In this document: piece by piece, positions 22,266-30,603 of the stretch
Position numbering within the stretch: position 1 is the first letter of the stretch
Layout of the letters: every line of letters begins with the position of its first letter
Assembly: GCA_029265905.1 (NCBI GenBank)
Contig: JAJUGR010000007.1
Coordinates: forward strand, 1 to 64,000
Direction: 5' to 3'
Length of the DNA stretch: 64,000 nucleotides
Origin: Sporomusaceae bacterium
Lineage (GTDB): Bacteria; Bacillota; Negativicutes; Acidaminococcales; JAJUGR01
Position numbers and translations under genes: made by a program
The notes under the pieces: generated by a model
Told to the model about the DNA's origin: nothing
Database searches by the model: none
The model's input: the letters and a program-made list of their open reading frames with translations, nothing else

Positions 22266-23327
22266 ATGAATAGTTACATTCCCGGCTCAAGCCGCAAATG
22301 GTACAAACTGCTGTTTTTAGGCGTCTGCTTATATTTGTTAAGTGAAGCTAGCGCGATTTTTTTGCCGATTATTTTAGCCATCGTGCTGGCTTTCATCCTG
22401 CACCCGCTCGTTGTGCTGCTCGAGCAGGTGCCGTTCGGTACACGCCGGTTTGCGGTGCCGAAGTTTGTGGCGATTTTGGCCTCGTTTGTCTTGACGGGCG
22501 TGGCCGCCTTTTTCGTCGGATCATTCTTGCTCCTGCCGCTGATTATCGAGCTGAACAAGTTTTTGGCCAACCTGCCTAACCTGATGGAGAAATTTCGCCT
22601 GTTAACCGCCTCGCTGAACGAGGGGGCTGTTATTCAGCTGCCTTCGAATCTGCAAAGCCTGATCGACCAGGCTTTGTCGGGCGCAGCCGCATTTTCTGTC
22701 GACCTGCTGAAGCGCGTTTTGCGCTCAACGCTTGTTTTTGCGACCAGCCTTGTCGAGCTTGTCGTTGTGCCGGTCCTGACGTTCTATTTTCTGAAGGACT
22801 GGCGGCTGTTGCTCGCCCGGTTTGTGTCGTATTTTCCGCGCGGCAGCCACGACAAGGTCAACACCATCTTGGTTGAAATCGGCCGGGTTGTCAGCGCTTA
22901 TATTCGTGGTCAGTTTTTTGTCAGCCTGATTGTCGGGGCGCTGGTCACAGCCGGGATTTATGCGATGGGCGTCGATTACCCGCTGGTGCTGGGGGTGCTG
23001 GCCGTGCTGACCGAAGCCATTCCGATAGTCGGCCCGATCGTGGGCGCCGTACCGGCGGTCTTTTTGGCCTATCTGACCTCGCCGCTGTTGGCGGTTAAGG
23101 TCACGGTTTTTTTTCTCGTGCTCCATCAGCTTGAAAACCACATTTTAGTCCCGACGGTGATGGGCGGCTCGATCAACTTGCACCCCGTATGGGTCATCAT
23201 CAGCCTGCTGATCGGCGCGCAATTGCTGGGAATATTGGGCATGATTCTTGCTGTTCCGGTGGCGGCGATTTTGAGCGTCCTCCTGGACCAACTTTGGCTT
23301 AGCGACGAGGAAAGGGGCGATTCGTAA
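22266..23327 (+). CDS. AI-2E family transporter
   Basis: Multi-TM; LVVVPVLTFYFLKDW; EAIPIVGPIVGAVPAV; LENHILVPTVMGGSINLHPVWVIISLLIGA. Confidence 0.93.
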   Translation: MNSYIPGSSRKWYKLLFLGVCLYLLSEASAIFLPIILAIVLAFILHPLVVLLEQVPFGTRRFAVPKFVAILASFVLTGVAAFFVGSFLLLPLIIELNKFLANLPNLMEKFRLLTASLNEGAVIQLPSNLQSLIDQALSGAAAFSVDLLKRVLRSTLVFATSLVELVVVPVLTFYFLKDWRLLLARFVSYFPRGSHDKVNTILVEIGRVVSAYIRGQFFVSLIVGALVTAGIYAMGVDYPLVLGVLAVLTEAIPIVGPIVGAVPAVFLAYLTSPLLAVKVTVFFLVLHQLENHILVPTVMGGSINLHPVWVIISLLIGAQLLGILGMILAVPVAAILSVLLDQLWLSDEERGDS

Positions 23328-23788
23328 TGTGGTGCGCCAACCCGGACAGCTTTCGACGGCTGCTGAAGGAAAAACAATATAAAATGACGCCGCAGCGCCA
23401 GCGGATTTTGGAGGTTTTCTGCGAGCATCCGGACGCCCATTTAAGTGCGGAGGATGTTTACCAGATCGTGCGCGTTGACTCAAGTGACATCGGCCTGGCG
23501 ACCGTATACCGTACGCTAGAGCTGCTGAGCGAACTAGAATTGCTGTCGAAAATCAATTTTGGCGACGGAAGAAGCCGTTATGAGTTAAGCCGCACTGGAG
23601 AAGGGCACCATCATCACCACCTGATTTGCCTCGCCTGCGGCAAGGTCTCTGAATTCGACGATGACCTGCTTGATCAGCTCGAAAAAGAAGTGTCAGTGAA
23701 AAACGGCTTTCAGATTCTTGACCATCAGGTAAAGTTTTTTGGCTATTGCCAGAATTGCCAGCGGCGCGACCATGAAAAACAATCCTGA
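23327..23788 (+). CDS. Fur-family transcriptional regulator
   Basis: MTPQRQRILEVFCEHPDAHLSAEDVY; HHHHHLICLACGKVSEF; CQNCQ Zn ligands. Confidence 0.93.
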   Translation: MWCANPDSFRRLLKEKQYKMTPQRQRILEVFCEHPDAHLSAEDVYQIVRVDSSDIGLATVYRTLELLSELELLSKINFGDGRSRYELSRTGEGHHHHHLICLACGKVSEFDDDLLDQLEKEVSVKNGFQILDHQVKFFGYCQNCQRRDHEKQS

Positions 23789-25292
23789 TTTTTTTTGTTG
23801 GGAAGCAGGGGCGGCGTGGCTGCATGCGGCGGTGCAGGAAGTTGCGGCGGACTTTGGCCTGGCGCCTGTCGAACAAGGCGGCAGGGAACGGTATCGGTTT
23901 TTGCTGGAGGTGCAGCAAGATGGGCGGGGCGCTAGCCTCGTTTCTTTTTCTGTCCGCAATGCGCATGGCGCCTGTTTAGGCAAAAGGCGTCTGGCATGCG
24001 AAAGCAACTTGCCGCCTGAAATTAAACGTGCGGCGCGGCTGGCCGCCTTCCAAGCGCTTCAGTCCGCCTTTCCTGACCAGCAGCCGCCGCCCTGGGGGAT
24101 TTTGCACGGCATCCGTCCCGGCAAGCTGGCAACCCGGCTTTTAGCGGACGGCAGGAGCGAGGCTGAGACAAGGCGCATGCTGTCGGCCTCATACGGCGTC
24201 AGCGCCGACCGCGCGGCGCTGATCACGGACATCGCCTTGCGCCAGCAGCCGTATCTGAAGGCCTTGTCGGCTCCGCGCGCGGTCGGGGTATATGTCAGTG
24301 TCCCCTTTTGTCCGTCGCGCTGCCTGTATTGTTCGTTTCCTTCCGCTGTGCGGCCGGGCACCCAGCATGTCAGGACATTTTTGCGCGCTGTTGGACATGA
24401 TATTGCGGCTGTGATACAATTATTAACTAGGTTCGACATGACGGTAAAAACGCTTTATATCGGTGGCGGGACGCCGACTGTTTTAGCCGACGATGAGTTT
24501 CAATGGCTGTTAGAGCAGCTGGCCCCGCTGTCAGGCAAGGTGGCCGAATTCACGGTTGAGGCGGGACGGCCTGATACTTATTCGCCGCAAAAGCTAGCGG
24601 CGATGGCGGCACACCGCGTAACGCGGATTAGCCTAAATCCGCAAACGATGCAGGATCAAACGCTGCAGCGCATTGGCCGCCGTCACACGGCGAAGTCCGT
24701 ACGCGAGCAGATGCAGGCGATTCGCACGTTTGGCGTTCCGGTCGTCAACATGGATTTAATCGCCGGCCTGCCGGGAGAAACGACGCAAGATTTCAACGAT
24801 ACGCTTGCGCAGGTGCTTGATTTGGCGCCGGAAAACCTGACTGTGCACACATTGGCGCTGAAGCGGCGCAGCCCGCTCTTTGCCGAAGGACAAGCGGCCT
24901 TGGCGGCGCCGGAGGTTGTAGCGCAGATGGTGGCGGCAGCGGCCAGGCTTGCGGCGCAGCATGGCTTGCAGCCCTATTATTTATACCGGCAGCGTTATAT
25001 CTCCGGCAACTTGGAAAATGTCGGCTACGCAAAAACCGGGTTTGAATCGCTGTACAATATTCAAATGATGGAAGAATGGCAAACGGTGGTCGGGGCTGGC
25101 CCCGCCGCCGTGACAAAACTGGTATCTGTTCCGGGACACAAGGTGGAGCATTTTTTCATGCCCAAGGATACGGCGTATTACGCCGCTTCCCTGGAAAGAT
25201 TGATGGACGCTAGGGAGGCCTTGCTGGCTTCTCATTACGGAGCGAAGGAGGACATGACACATGTTGACAACGGCCCCGCGTGGAACGCGTGA
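23772..25292 (+). CDS. hemZ: Coproporphyrinogen dehydrogenase HemZ (radical SAM)
   Basis: VSVPFCPSRCLYCSFPS; YIGGGTPTVL; NMDLIAGLPGET; Firmicutes-type N-terminal extension. Confidence 0.9.
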   Translation: MKNNPDFFCWEAGAAWLHAAVQEVAADFGLAPVEQGGRERYRFLLEVQQDGRGASLVSFSVRNAHGACLGKRRLACESNLPPEIKRAARLAAFQALQSAFPDQQPPPWGILHGIRPGKLATRLLADGRSEAETRRMLSASYGVSADRAALITDIALRQQPYLKALSAPRAVGVYVSVPFCPSRCLYCSFPSAVRPGTQHVRTFLRAVGHDIAAVIQLLTRFDMTVKTLYIGGGTPTVLADDEFQWLLEQLAPLSGKVAEFTVEAGRPDTYSPQKLAAMAAHRVTRISLNPQTMQDQTLQRIGRRHTAKSVREQMQAIRTFGVPVVNMDLIAGLPGETTQDFNDTLAQVLDLAPENLTVHTLALKRRSPLFAEGQAALAAPEVVAQMVAAAARLAAQHGLQPYYLYRQRYISGNLENVGYAKTGFESLYNIQMMEEWQTVVGAGPAAVTKLVSVPGHKVEHFFMPKDTAYYAASLERLMDAREALLASHYGAKEDMTHVDNGPAWNA

Positions 25293-26523
25293 TATTTTGC
25301 CGAGCGAAAGCGGCAAGTGGCGCAAAATCGAGGCGCTTGCCCGAGAGCTTTGCGCCCGGTTTGGCTACGAGGAGATTCGGACGCCGGCCTTTGAACATAC
25401 GGAGCTGTTTTTGCGCGGCATCGGCGACACGACGGATATTGTCTCCAAAGAGATGTATACGATGACTGACCGGGGCGGCCGCAGCATTACACTCCGGCCG
25501 GAAAATACGGCGGCGGTGGTGCGCGCCTACCTGGAGAATAAGCTGTATGCCGATCAGGGCGTAACCCGTTTGTATTATATCGGACCGATGTTCCGCTATG
25601 ACCGCCCCCAGGCCGGACGGTTCCGGCAGTTTCACCAGTTCGGCACGGAGGCGATCGGCGCAAAAGGACCGTTGGTCGATGCAGAAATCATCGCTTTGGC
25701 GGAGCAGTATTTGAAAACCCTTGGTCTCACCGAATTGCGCCTGCTTGTCAATTCCGTCGGCTGCCCGGCCTGCCGTCCGGTTTACCGGGAAAAACTGCAG
25801 GCGTACCTGCGTCCCGAGCTGGCGCATTTATGCGCAGATTGCCAGTCGCGCTTCGAGCGCAACCCGATGCGGATTTTGGATTGCAAGAATGAAACTTGCC
25901 GTTCGATTGCCAAAGATGCGCCGCGGATGCTCGATGTGCTCTGCGACGACTGCGAACAGCATTTTGCAGGCCTGAAGGAATTATTGACGGCGGGCGGCAT
26001 GGCGTATGAAGTCGATACAAGACTGGTGCGCGGGCTTGATTATTACACGAAGACGGCGTTTGAAATTCAATACACGCCCTTGGGGGCGCAAAGCGCCGTT
26101 TGCGGCGGCGGCCGCTATGATGGCTTGATTGCGGAGTGCGGCGGACCGGCGACGCCGGGGATCGGCTTTGCCATCGGCATGGAGCGCGTGTTGTTGGCAA
26201 TGGAGCAGCAGGGGTTGGCTGCGGAGGATAAAATGGTGCCGGCGGTATTTGTTGCCTGCCAGGGCAACAAGGCGCAGGCGGCCGCTTTCCAACTCGCGAT
26301 TGAGCTGCGGCGGCGCGGCCAGTACGTGGAAATGGATGTCATGGATCGCAGCCTGAAGGCCCAGATGAAAGCCGCCAACCGCTGCGGCGCGAAATTTGTT
26401 GTGCTGCTGGGCGAAAACGAGCTGGAACAGGGCGTGGTGACGCTGCGGAACATGGCGACGGCGACTCAACAGGAAATTGCACTGAACGATATCGACTTAT
26501 TATTGAAACAGCTAGAGCAATAG
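25261..26523 (+). CDS. hisS: Histidyl-tRNA synthetase
   Basis: [53 protein letters not shown]. Confidence 0.98.
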   Translation: MLTTAPRGTRDILPSESGKWRKIEALARELCARFGYEEIRTPAFEHTELFLRGIGDTTDIVSKEMYTMTDRGGRSITLRPENTAAVVRAYLENKLYADQGVTRLYYIGPMFRYDRPQAGRFRQFHQFGTEAIGAKGPLVDAEIIALAEQYLKTLGLTELRLLVNSVGCPACRPVYREKLQAYLRPELAHLCADCQSRFERNPMRILDCKNETCRSIAKDAPRMLDVLCDDCEQHFAGLKELLTAGGMAYEVDTRLVRGLDYYTKTAFEIQYTPLGAQSAVCGGGRYDGLIAECGGPATPGIGFAIGMERVLLAMEQQGLAAEDKMVPAVFVACQGNKAQAAAFQLAIELRRRGQYVEMDVMDRSLKAQMKAANRCGAKFVVLLGENELEQGVVTLRNMATATQQEIALNDIDLLLKQLEQ

Positions 26524-26539
26524 AGAGGGGTTTGGTAGT

Positions 26540-28324
26540 GTGGAAAAGCGAACGCATCATTGTGGAACTTTAGGCTTGCAATCAGTTGGAGAAGAGGTAG
26601 TTCTTTGCGGCTGGGTGTCGCGGCGCCGCGACCACGGCGGTCTGATTTTTATTGACTTGCGTGACCGCTCCGGCGTCGTACAGGTCGTCTATTCACCGGA
26701 CTGCGGCCAGGACGTTTTTTCGACGGTCGAAACAGTACGCAGCGAGTACGTGCTCCAAGTTAAAGGGACAGTGGCGCAACGGGCGCCGGAAACGGTCAAT
26801 GCCAACCTGGCCACCGGCACGGTGGAAGTGATCGGCGCTACGGTTGAAGTCTTAAACGCCGCCAAGACCCCGCCATTTTACATTCAAGACAATGTGGACG
26901 TGGACGAGAACCTGCGGTTGCGCTACCGCTACCTCGATCTGCGCCGGCCCGAGATGCAGTACAACCTGATGCTGCGCCATAAAGTGACGAAGCTGATGCG
27001 CGACTATCTTGACGGACGCGCTTTCGTCGAAGTAGAGACGCCGATGCTGACCAAAAGCACGCCGGAGGGGGCGCGCGACTACCTCGTCCCGAGCCGCGTC
27101 AATCCGGGCAAATTTTATGCGCTGCCCCAGTCGCCCCAGATTTTCAAGCAAATTTTGATGGTTGCCGGCTTTGAACGTTATTTCCAAATCGTCCGCTGCT
27201 TCCGTGACGAAGACTTGCGAGCCGATCGCCAGCCTGAATTTACGCAATTGGATATTGAAATGTCCTTCATCGACCAGGAGGAAATCTTGTCGACCATGGA
27301 AGGGCTTGTCCACCACATCTTCAAGGGGGCGCTGGACATTGAGGTGCCGGCCAATTTCCCCCGGATGACTTACGATGAAGCGATGGCCCGCTATGGCTCC
27401 GACAAGCCCGACATCCGCTTTGACATGGAACTGATCGACATGGGCGACGCCGTCAAGGGTTCGTCGTTCAAGGTTTTCGAGTCCGTTCTGGAGGCAGGCG
27501 GGCAAGTAAAAGCGATCAACGTCAAAGGCAACGGCGGCATTGCGCGCCGCGAATTGGACGGCTTGGTCGAGTATGTCGGACGGTACGGCGCCAAAGGCCT
27601 GGCCTGGATGATCTTCACTCCGGAGGGGATCAAATCGCCCATTGCCAAGTTTTTCACGGAAGAGCAGTTAGCCGCCATTGCCGCCCAAGGACAGGCGCAG
27701 GCAGGCGACTTGCTGCTGTTTGTGGCCGATAAGCCAGCCGTTGTCGCGCAAGCGCTTGGCCAACTGCGCTTGGAAATGGCCAAGCGGCTGAACTTGATTG
27801 ATGAAAACAAGCTTGCCTTTTTGTGGGTCGTCGACTTCCCCATGTTCGAGTACGATGCGGAAGAAGACCGTTATGTCGCGATGCACCACCCGTTCACCTC
27901 GCCGAGAGACGAGGACCTTCAATATTTGGGCAACGATCCGGCCCGCATTAAAGCCAAAGCCTATGATATGGTCCTGAACGGCACGGAAATTGGCGGCGGC
28001 AGCCTGCGGATTTACCGCCGTGAAGTTCAAGAAGCGGTATTCAGCGCCATCGGCCTGACCCCAGAGGAGTCGCAGCAAAAGTTCGGCTTCCTGCTCGAAG
28101 CGTTTGAATACGGCACGCCTCCGCATGGCGGCATTGCGTTTGGGCTTGACCGCCTGGTTATGATCATGGCGAAACGCGCTTCCATCCGCGACGTCATTGC
28201 TTTCCCAAAGACGCAGAGCGCGTCCTGCCTGATGACGCAGGCGCCATCGGAAGTGACAGACAAGCAGTTGCGTGAACTGTCCATCCGGACAGCCGTCATG
28301 CAAAAGCAGCCGGAAAAACAATAA
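26540..28324 (+). CDS. aspS: Aspartyl-tRNA synthetase
   Basis: [56 protein letters not shown] start. Confidence 0.98.
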   Translation: MEKRTHHCGTLGLQSVGEEVVLCGWVSRRRDHGGLIFIDLRDRSGVVQVVYSPDCGQDVFSTVETVRSEYVLQVKGTVAQRAPETVNANLATGTVEVIGATVEVLNAAKTPPFYIQDNVDVDENLRLRYRYLDLRRPEMQYNLMLRHKVTKLMRDYLDGRAFVEVETPMLTKSTPEGARDYLVPSRVNPGKFYALPQSPQIFKQILMVAGFERYFQIVRCFRDEDLRADRQPEFTQLDIEMSFIDQEEILSTMEGLVHHIFKGALDIEVPANFPRMTYDEAMARYGSDKPDIRFDMELIDMGDAVKGSSFKVFESVLEAGGQVKAINVKGNGGIARRELDGLVEYVGRYGAKGLAWMIFTPEGIKSPIAKFFTEEQLAAIAAQGQAQAGDLLLFVADKPAVVAQALGQLRLEMAKRLNLIDENKLAFLWVVDFPMFEYDAEEDRYVAMHHPFTSPRDEDLQYLGNDPARIKAKAYDMVLNGTEIGGGSLRIYRREVQEAVFSAIGLTPEESQQKFGFLLEAFEYGTPPHGGIAFGLDRLVMIMAKRASIRDVIAFPKTQSASCLMTQAPSEVTDKQLRELSIRTAVMQKQPEKQ

Positions 28325-28338
28325 GGACTGAGACAGGG

Positions 28339-28373
28339 CGGCGGGGCGGCAGTTGCAATGTCCCGCCGTTTTT
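28339..28373 (+). terminator. Rho-independent terminator after aspS
   Basis: CGGCGGG...CCCGCCG + TTTTT. Confidence 0.65.
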
Positions 28374-28407
28374 GGTAATATGTAAACAAGAAGCAACACT
28401 CGCTTAG

Positions 28408-28588
28408 TTCCCTGCTGTGTTCGTTTACTATCCAAATGTGTTTGAGCCAACACATACACCTGGGGAGCCGATTCTCTTGTTGTGGCATGTAGGCCTTCCT
28501 TGAGAAGGAAACAAGAAGCAACAAGGAGGCACCCACCTGCTGCGCGCAGGTTCAAAGGCATGGATAGGACGGCATTTGCGGGGTTTTA
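28408..28588 (+). ncRNA. ssrS: 6S RNA (SsrS/BsrA-like)
   Basis: Closing stem CCCTGC(28410-28415)/GCGGGG(28578-28583), second stem CTATCC(28428-28433)/GGATAG(28562-28567), TGTTCG near 5' end, CCTGGGGAGCCGAT strand, CACCCACCTGC-TGCGC-GCAGGTTCAA hairpin on the 3' side; no supported CDS; lies between aspS and rarA. Confidence 0.8.
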
Positions 28589-28631
28589 TTTTGTGTTTTT
28601 CGCCGCCTGACGCGTAAAGGAGCGTGGATTC

Positions 28632-29933
28632 ATGCAAGAGAGTCTTTTTTCTGCGCCGAGCCGCCAGCCGCTGGCTGAACGGATGCGGCCCCATACGCTG
28701 GAAGATTTCTGGGGACAAGATGACATTGTGGGGAAGGGCAAGTTTTTGCGCCGCATGATTGAGAAAGACTGCGTGCCGTCACTGCTTTTTTACGGACCGC
28801 CCGGGACCGGGAAAACGACTTTGGCCCACATTATCGCCAACCTGTCCGGCGACCACTTTGAGCCTATTAATGCGGTTGCCGCCGGCGTCACCGAGTTGCG
28901 CAAGCTGATCGCGCAGGCTAAAGACCGGCAGCTCGTCGAGGGCAGGCGGACGATCTTGTTCATTGATGAAATTCATCGCTTCAACAAGGCGCAACAGGAT
29001 GTGTTGCTGCCGTATGTTGAGCGTGGCATAGTAACGATGATCGGGGCGACGACGGAAAACCCTTTTTTTGAAGTGAATTCGCCGCTATTGTCGCGGTTGA
29101 AGCTCATCCGCCTCAACCCGCTTAGCAACGGGGAAATCATGCGCATCTTGCGTCATGCGCTGAGCGATAGCGCCCGCGGCCTGGGCGGCGAACCGATAGC
29201 AATCGAGGACGGCGTGCTGGAAACGCTGGCCGAATGGGCGGCGGGCGATGCCCGCAAGGCGCTTAACCTGCTGGAACAAACGGCGGCGATGCTGGACGCG
29301 GAGACGGAGCGCGTCCTGACCCCGCTGCTGCTCAAGTCGCTTTTGGCGGAGGCGGGGCGCGCGTACGATAAAAAGGGCGACCAGCATTACGACGTCGTGT
29401 CGGCCTTCATCAAGTCAATGCGCGGCTCCGACCCGGATGCAGCGCTGCATTACCTCGCCCGGATGATCGAGGGCGGCGAGGACCCGGTTTTCATCGTGCG
29501 GCGCGTGGTTATTTGCGCGGCCGAGGATGTCGGCAACGCCGACCCGCAGGCCTTAGTCCTGGCCACCGCAGCCATGCAGGCGGTTCAGCTGGTCGGCTGG
29601 CCGGAGGCGCGCATACCGCTGGCGCAAGCGGTATGCTACATCGCGTGCGCGCCAAAAAGCAATGCTGCTTATCAGGCGATTGATGCTGCGCAACGCGATG
29701 TGCGGCAGCGAAATTGCGGTCCTGTGCCGATCCACTTGCGGGATGCGCATTACGCGGGCGCGCAGCGGCTTGAACACGGCGCTTTGTATCAGTACCCGCA
29801 CGCTTTCGCCGGCAATTATGTAAAGCAGCAGTATCTGCCCGATGCACTGGCCGGCGCCGTCTACTACGTGCCGACTGGCAATGGACGGGAAGCGGAGCTC
29901 AAACACCGGCTCGAGCAGTTGAAAAAGCAATAA
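28632..29933 (+). CDS. rarA: Replication-associated recombination protein A (MgsA/WRNIP1 family AAA ATPase)
   Basis: [54 protein letters not shown]. Confidence 0.96.
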   Translation: MQESLFSAPSRQPLAERMRPHTLEDFWGQDDIVGKGKFLRRMIEKDCVPSLLFYGPPGTGKTTLAHIIANLSGDHFEPINAVAAGVTELRKLIAQAKDRQLVEGRRTILFIDEIHRFNKAQQDVLLPYVERGIVTMIGATTENPFFEVNSPLLSRLKLIRLNPLSNGEIMRILRHALSDSARGLGGEPIAIEDGVLETLAEWAAGDARKALNLLEQTAAMLDAETERVLTPLLLKSLLAEAGRAYDKKGDQHYDVVSAFIKSMRGSDPDAALHYLARMIEGGEDPVFIVRRVVICAAEDVGNADPQALVLATAAMQAVQLVGWPEARIPLAQAVCYIACAPKSNAAYQAIDAAQRDVRQRNCGPVPIHLRDAHYAGAQRLEHGALYQYPHAFAGNYVKQQYLPDALAGAVYYVPTGNGREAELKHRLEQLKKQ

Positions 29934-29966
29934 CGATGTAAAACGATGAAAATGATCAGAAATGCT

Positions 29967-29995
29967 TTGACTTTTTCCGACGGATTTGCTAGTAT
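29967..29995 (+). promoter_or_regulatory. Putative promoter upstream of the Rrf2 regulator
   Basis: TTGACT - 17 bp - TAGTAT. Confidence 0.5.
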
Positions 29996-30042
29996 AAGAT
30001 TAATTCAAATCCGATTAGTCGGGATCGAGCGGAGGATGACGC

Positions 30043-30471
30043 ATGAAGTTATCAACGAAGGGCCGGTATGGTGTGACCGCCATGTATGATTTGGCCATGC
30101 ATTCTGGCAAAGGGCCGATTTCGTTAAAAAGCGTGGCTGAACGCCAACTGATATCGGAGCATTACCTCGAGCAGCTGATGGGCCAGTTGCGCAAGGCCGG
30201 CTTGGTGAAAAGCACCCGGGGCGCTCAGGGCGGCTATATGCTGACGAAGCGTCCGGAGGAAATCACGGTGGGGGACATCGTGCGCGTGATGGAAGGCCCG
30301 ATTGCGCCGGTGGATTGCCTCTTGTCCGAAAACTCTTCCTCGTGCGCCAAAGCGTCGCGCTGTGTGACACGCGGCGTGTGGCAAAAAGTTGGCGAAAGCA
30401 TCGCCAAAGTGTTGGACGAGATCACGCTTGCCGACTTGTGCCTGGAAGACCAGAGAATCAACCACCAATAA
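30043..30471 (+). CDS. Rrf2-family (IscR/CymR-like) transcriptional regulator
   Basis: MKLSTKGRYGVTAMYDLA; QLISEHYLEQLMGQLRKAGLVKSTRGAQGGY; three cysteines CLLSENSSSCAKASRC. Confidence 0.93.
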   Translation: MKLSTKGRYGVTAMYDLAMHSGKGPISLKSVAERQLISEHYLEQLMGQLRKAGLVKSTRGAQGGYMLTKRPEEITVGDIVRVMEGPIAPVDCLLSENSSSCAKASRCVTRGVWQKVGESIAKVLDEITLADLCLEDQRINHQ

Positions 30472-30479
30472 GTACATTG

Positions 30480-30520
30480 CTGACGGTATGGACGATGGCG
30501 TCCGTACCGTCTTGTTTTTG
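30480..30520 (+). terminator. Rho-independent terminator after the Rrf2 gene
   Basis: GACGGTA..GGACG..CGTCC..TACCGTC + TTGTTTTTG. Confidence 0.7.
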
Positions 30521-30536
30521 TTTGACCGGCCGTTTG

Positions 30537-30565
30537 TTGACACCGTTTTTCAAACACCGTATAAT
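30537..30565 (+). promoter_or_regulatory. Consensus sigma-A promoter for alaS
   Basis: Perfect TTGACA - 17 bp - TATAAT. Confidence 0.85.
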
Positions 30566-30603
30566 TTGAAAAGAATGTCCTGGAGCGAAAGGAAGATCGA
30601 ATC

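Noticed and set aside
24395-24425. Promoter-like TTGGAC-N18-TACAAT inside hemZ
   Set aside because: Weak match inside a coding region with no conserved downstream boundary; not enough support.
28428-28718. Minus-strand ORFs over the aspS-rarA gap
   Set aside because: Explained by the 6S RNA candidate and the rarA 5' end.
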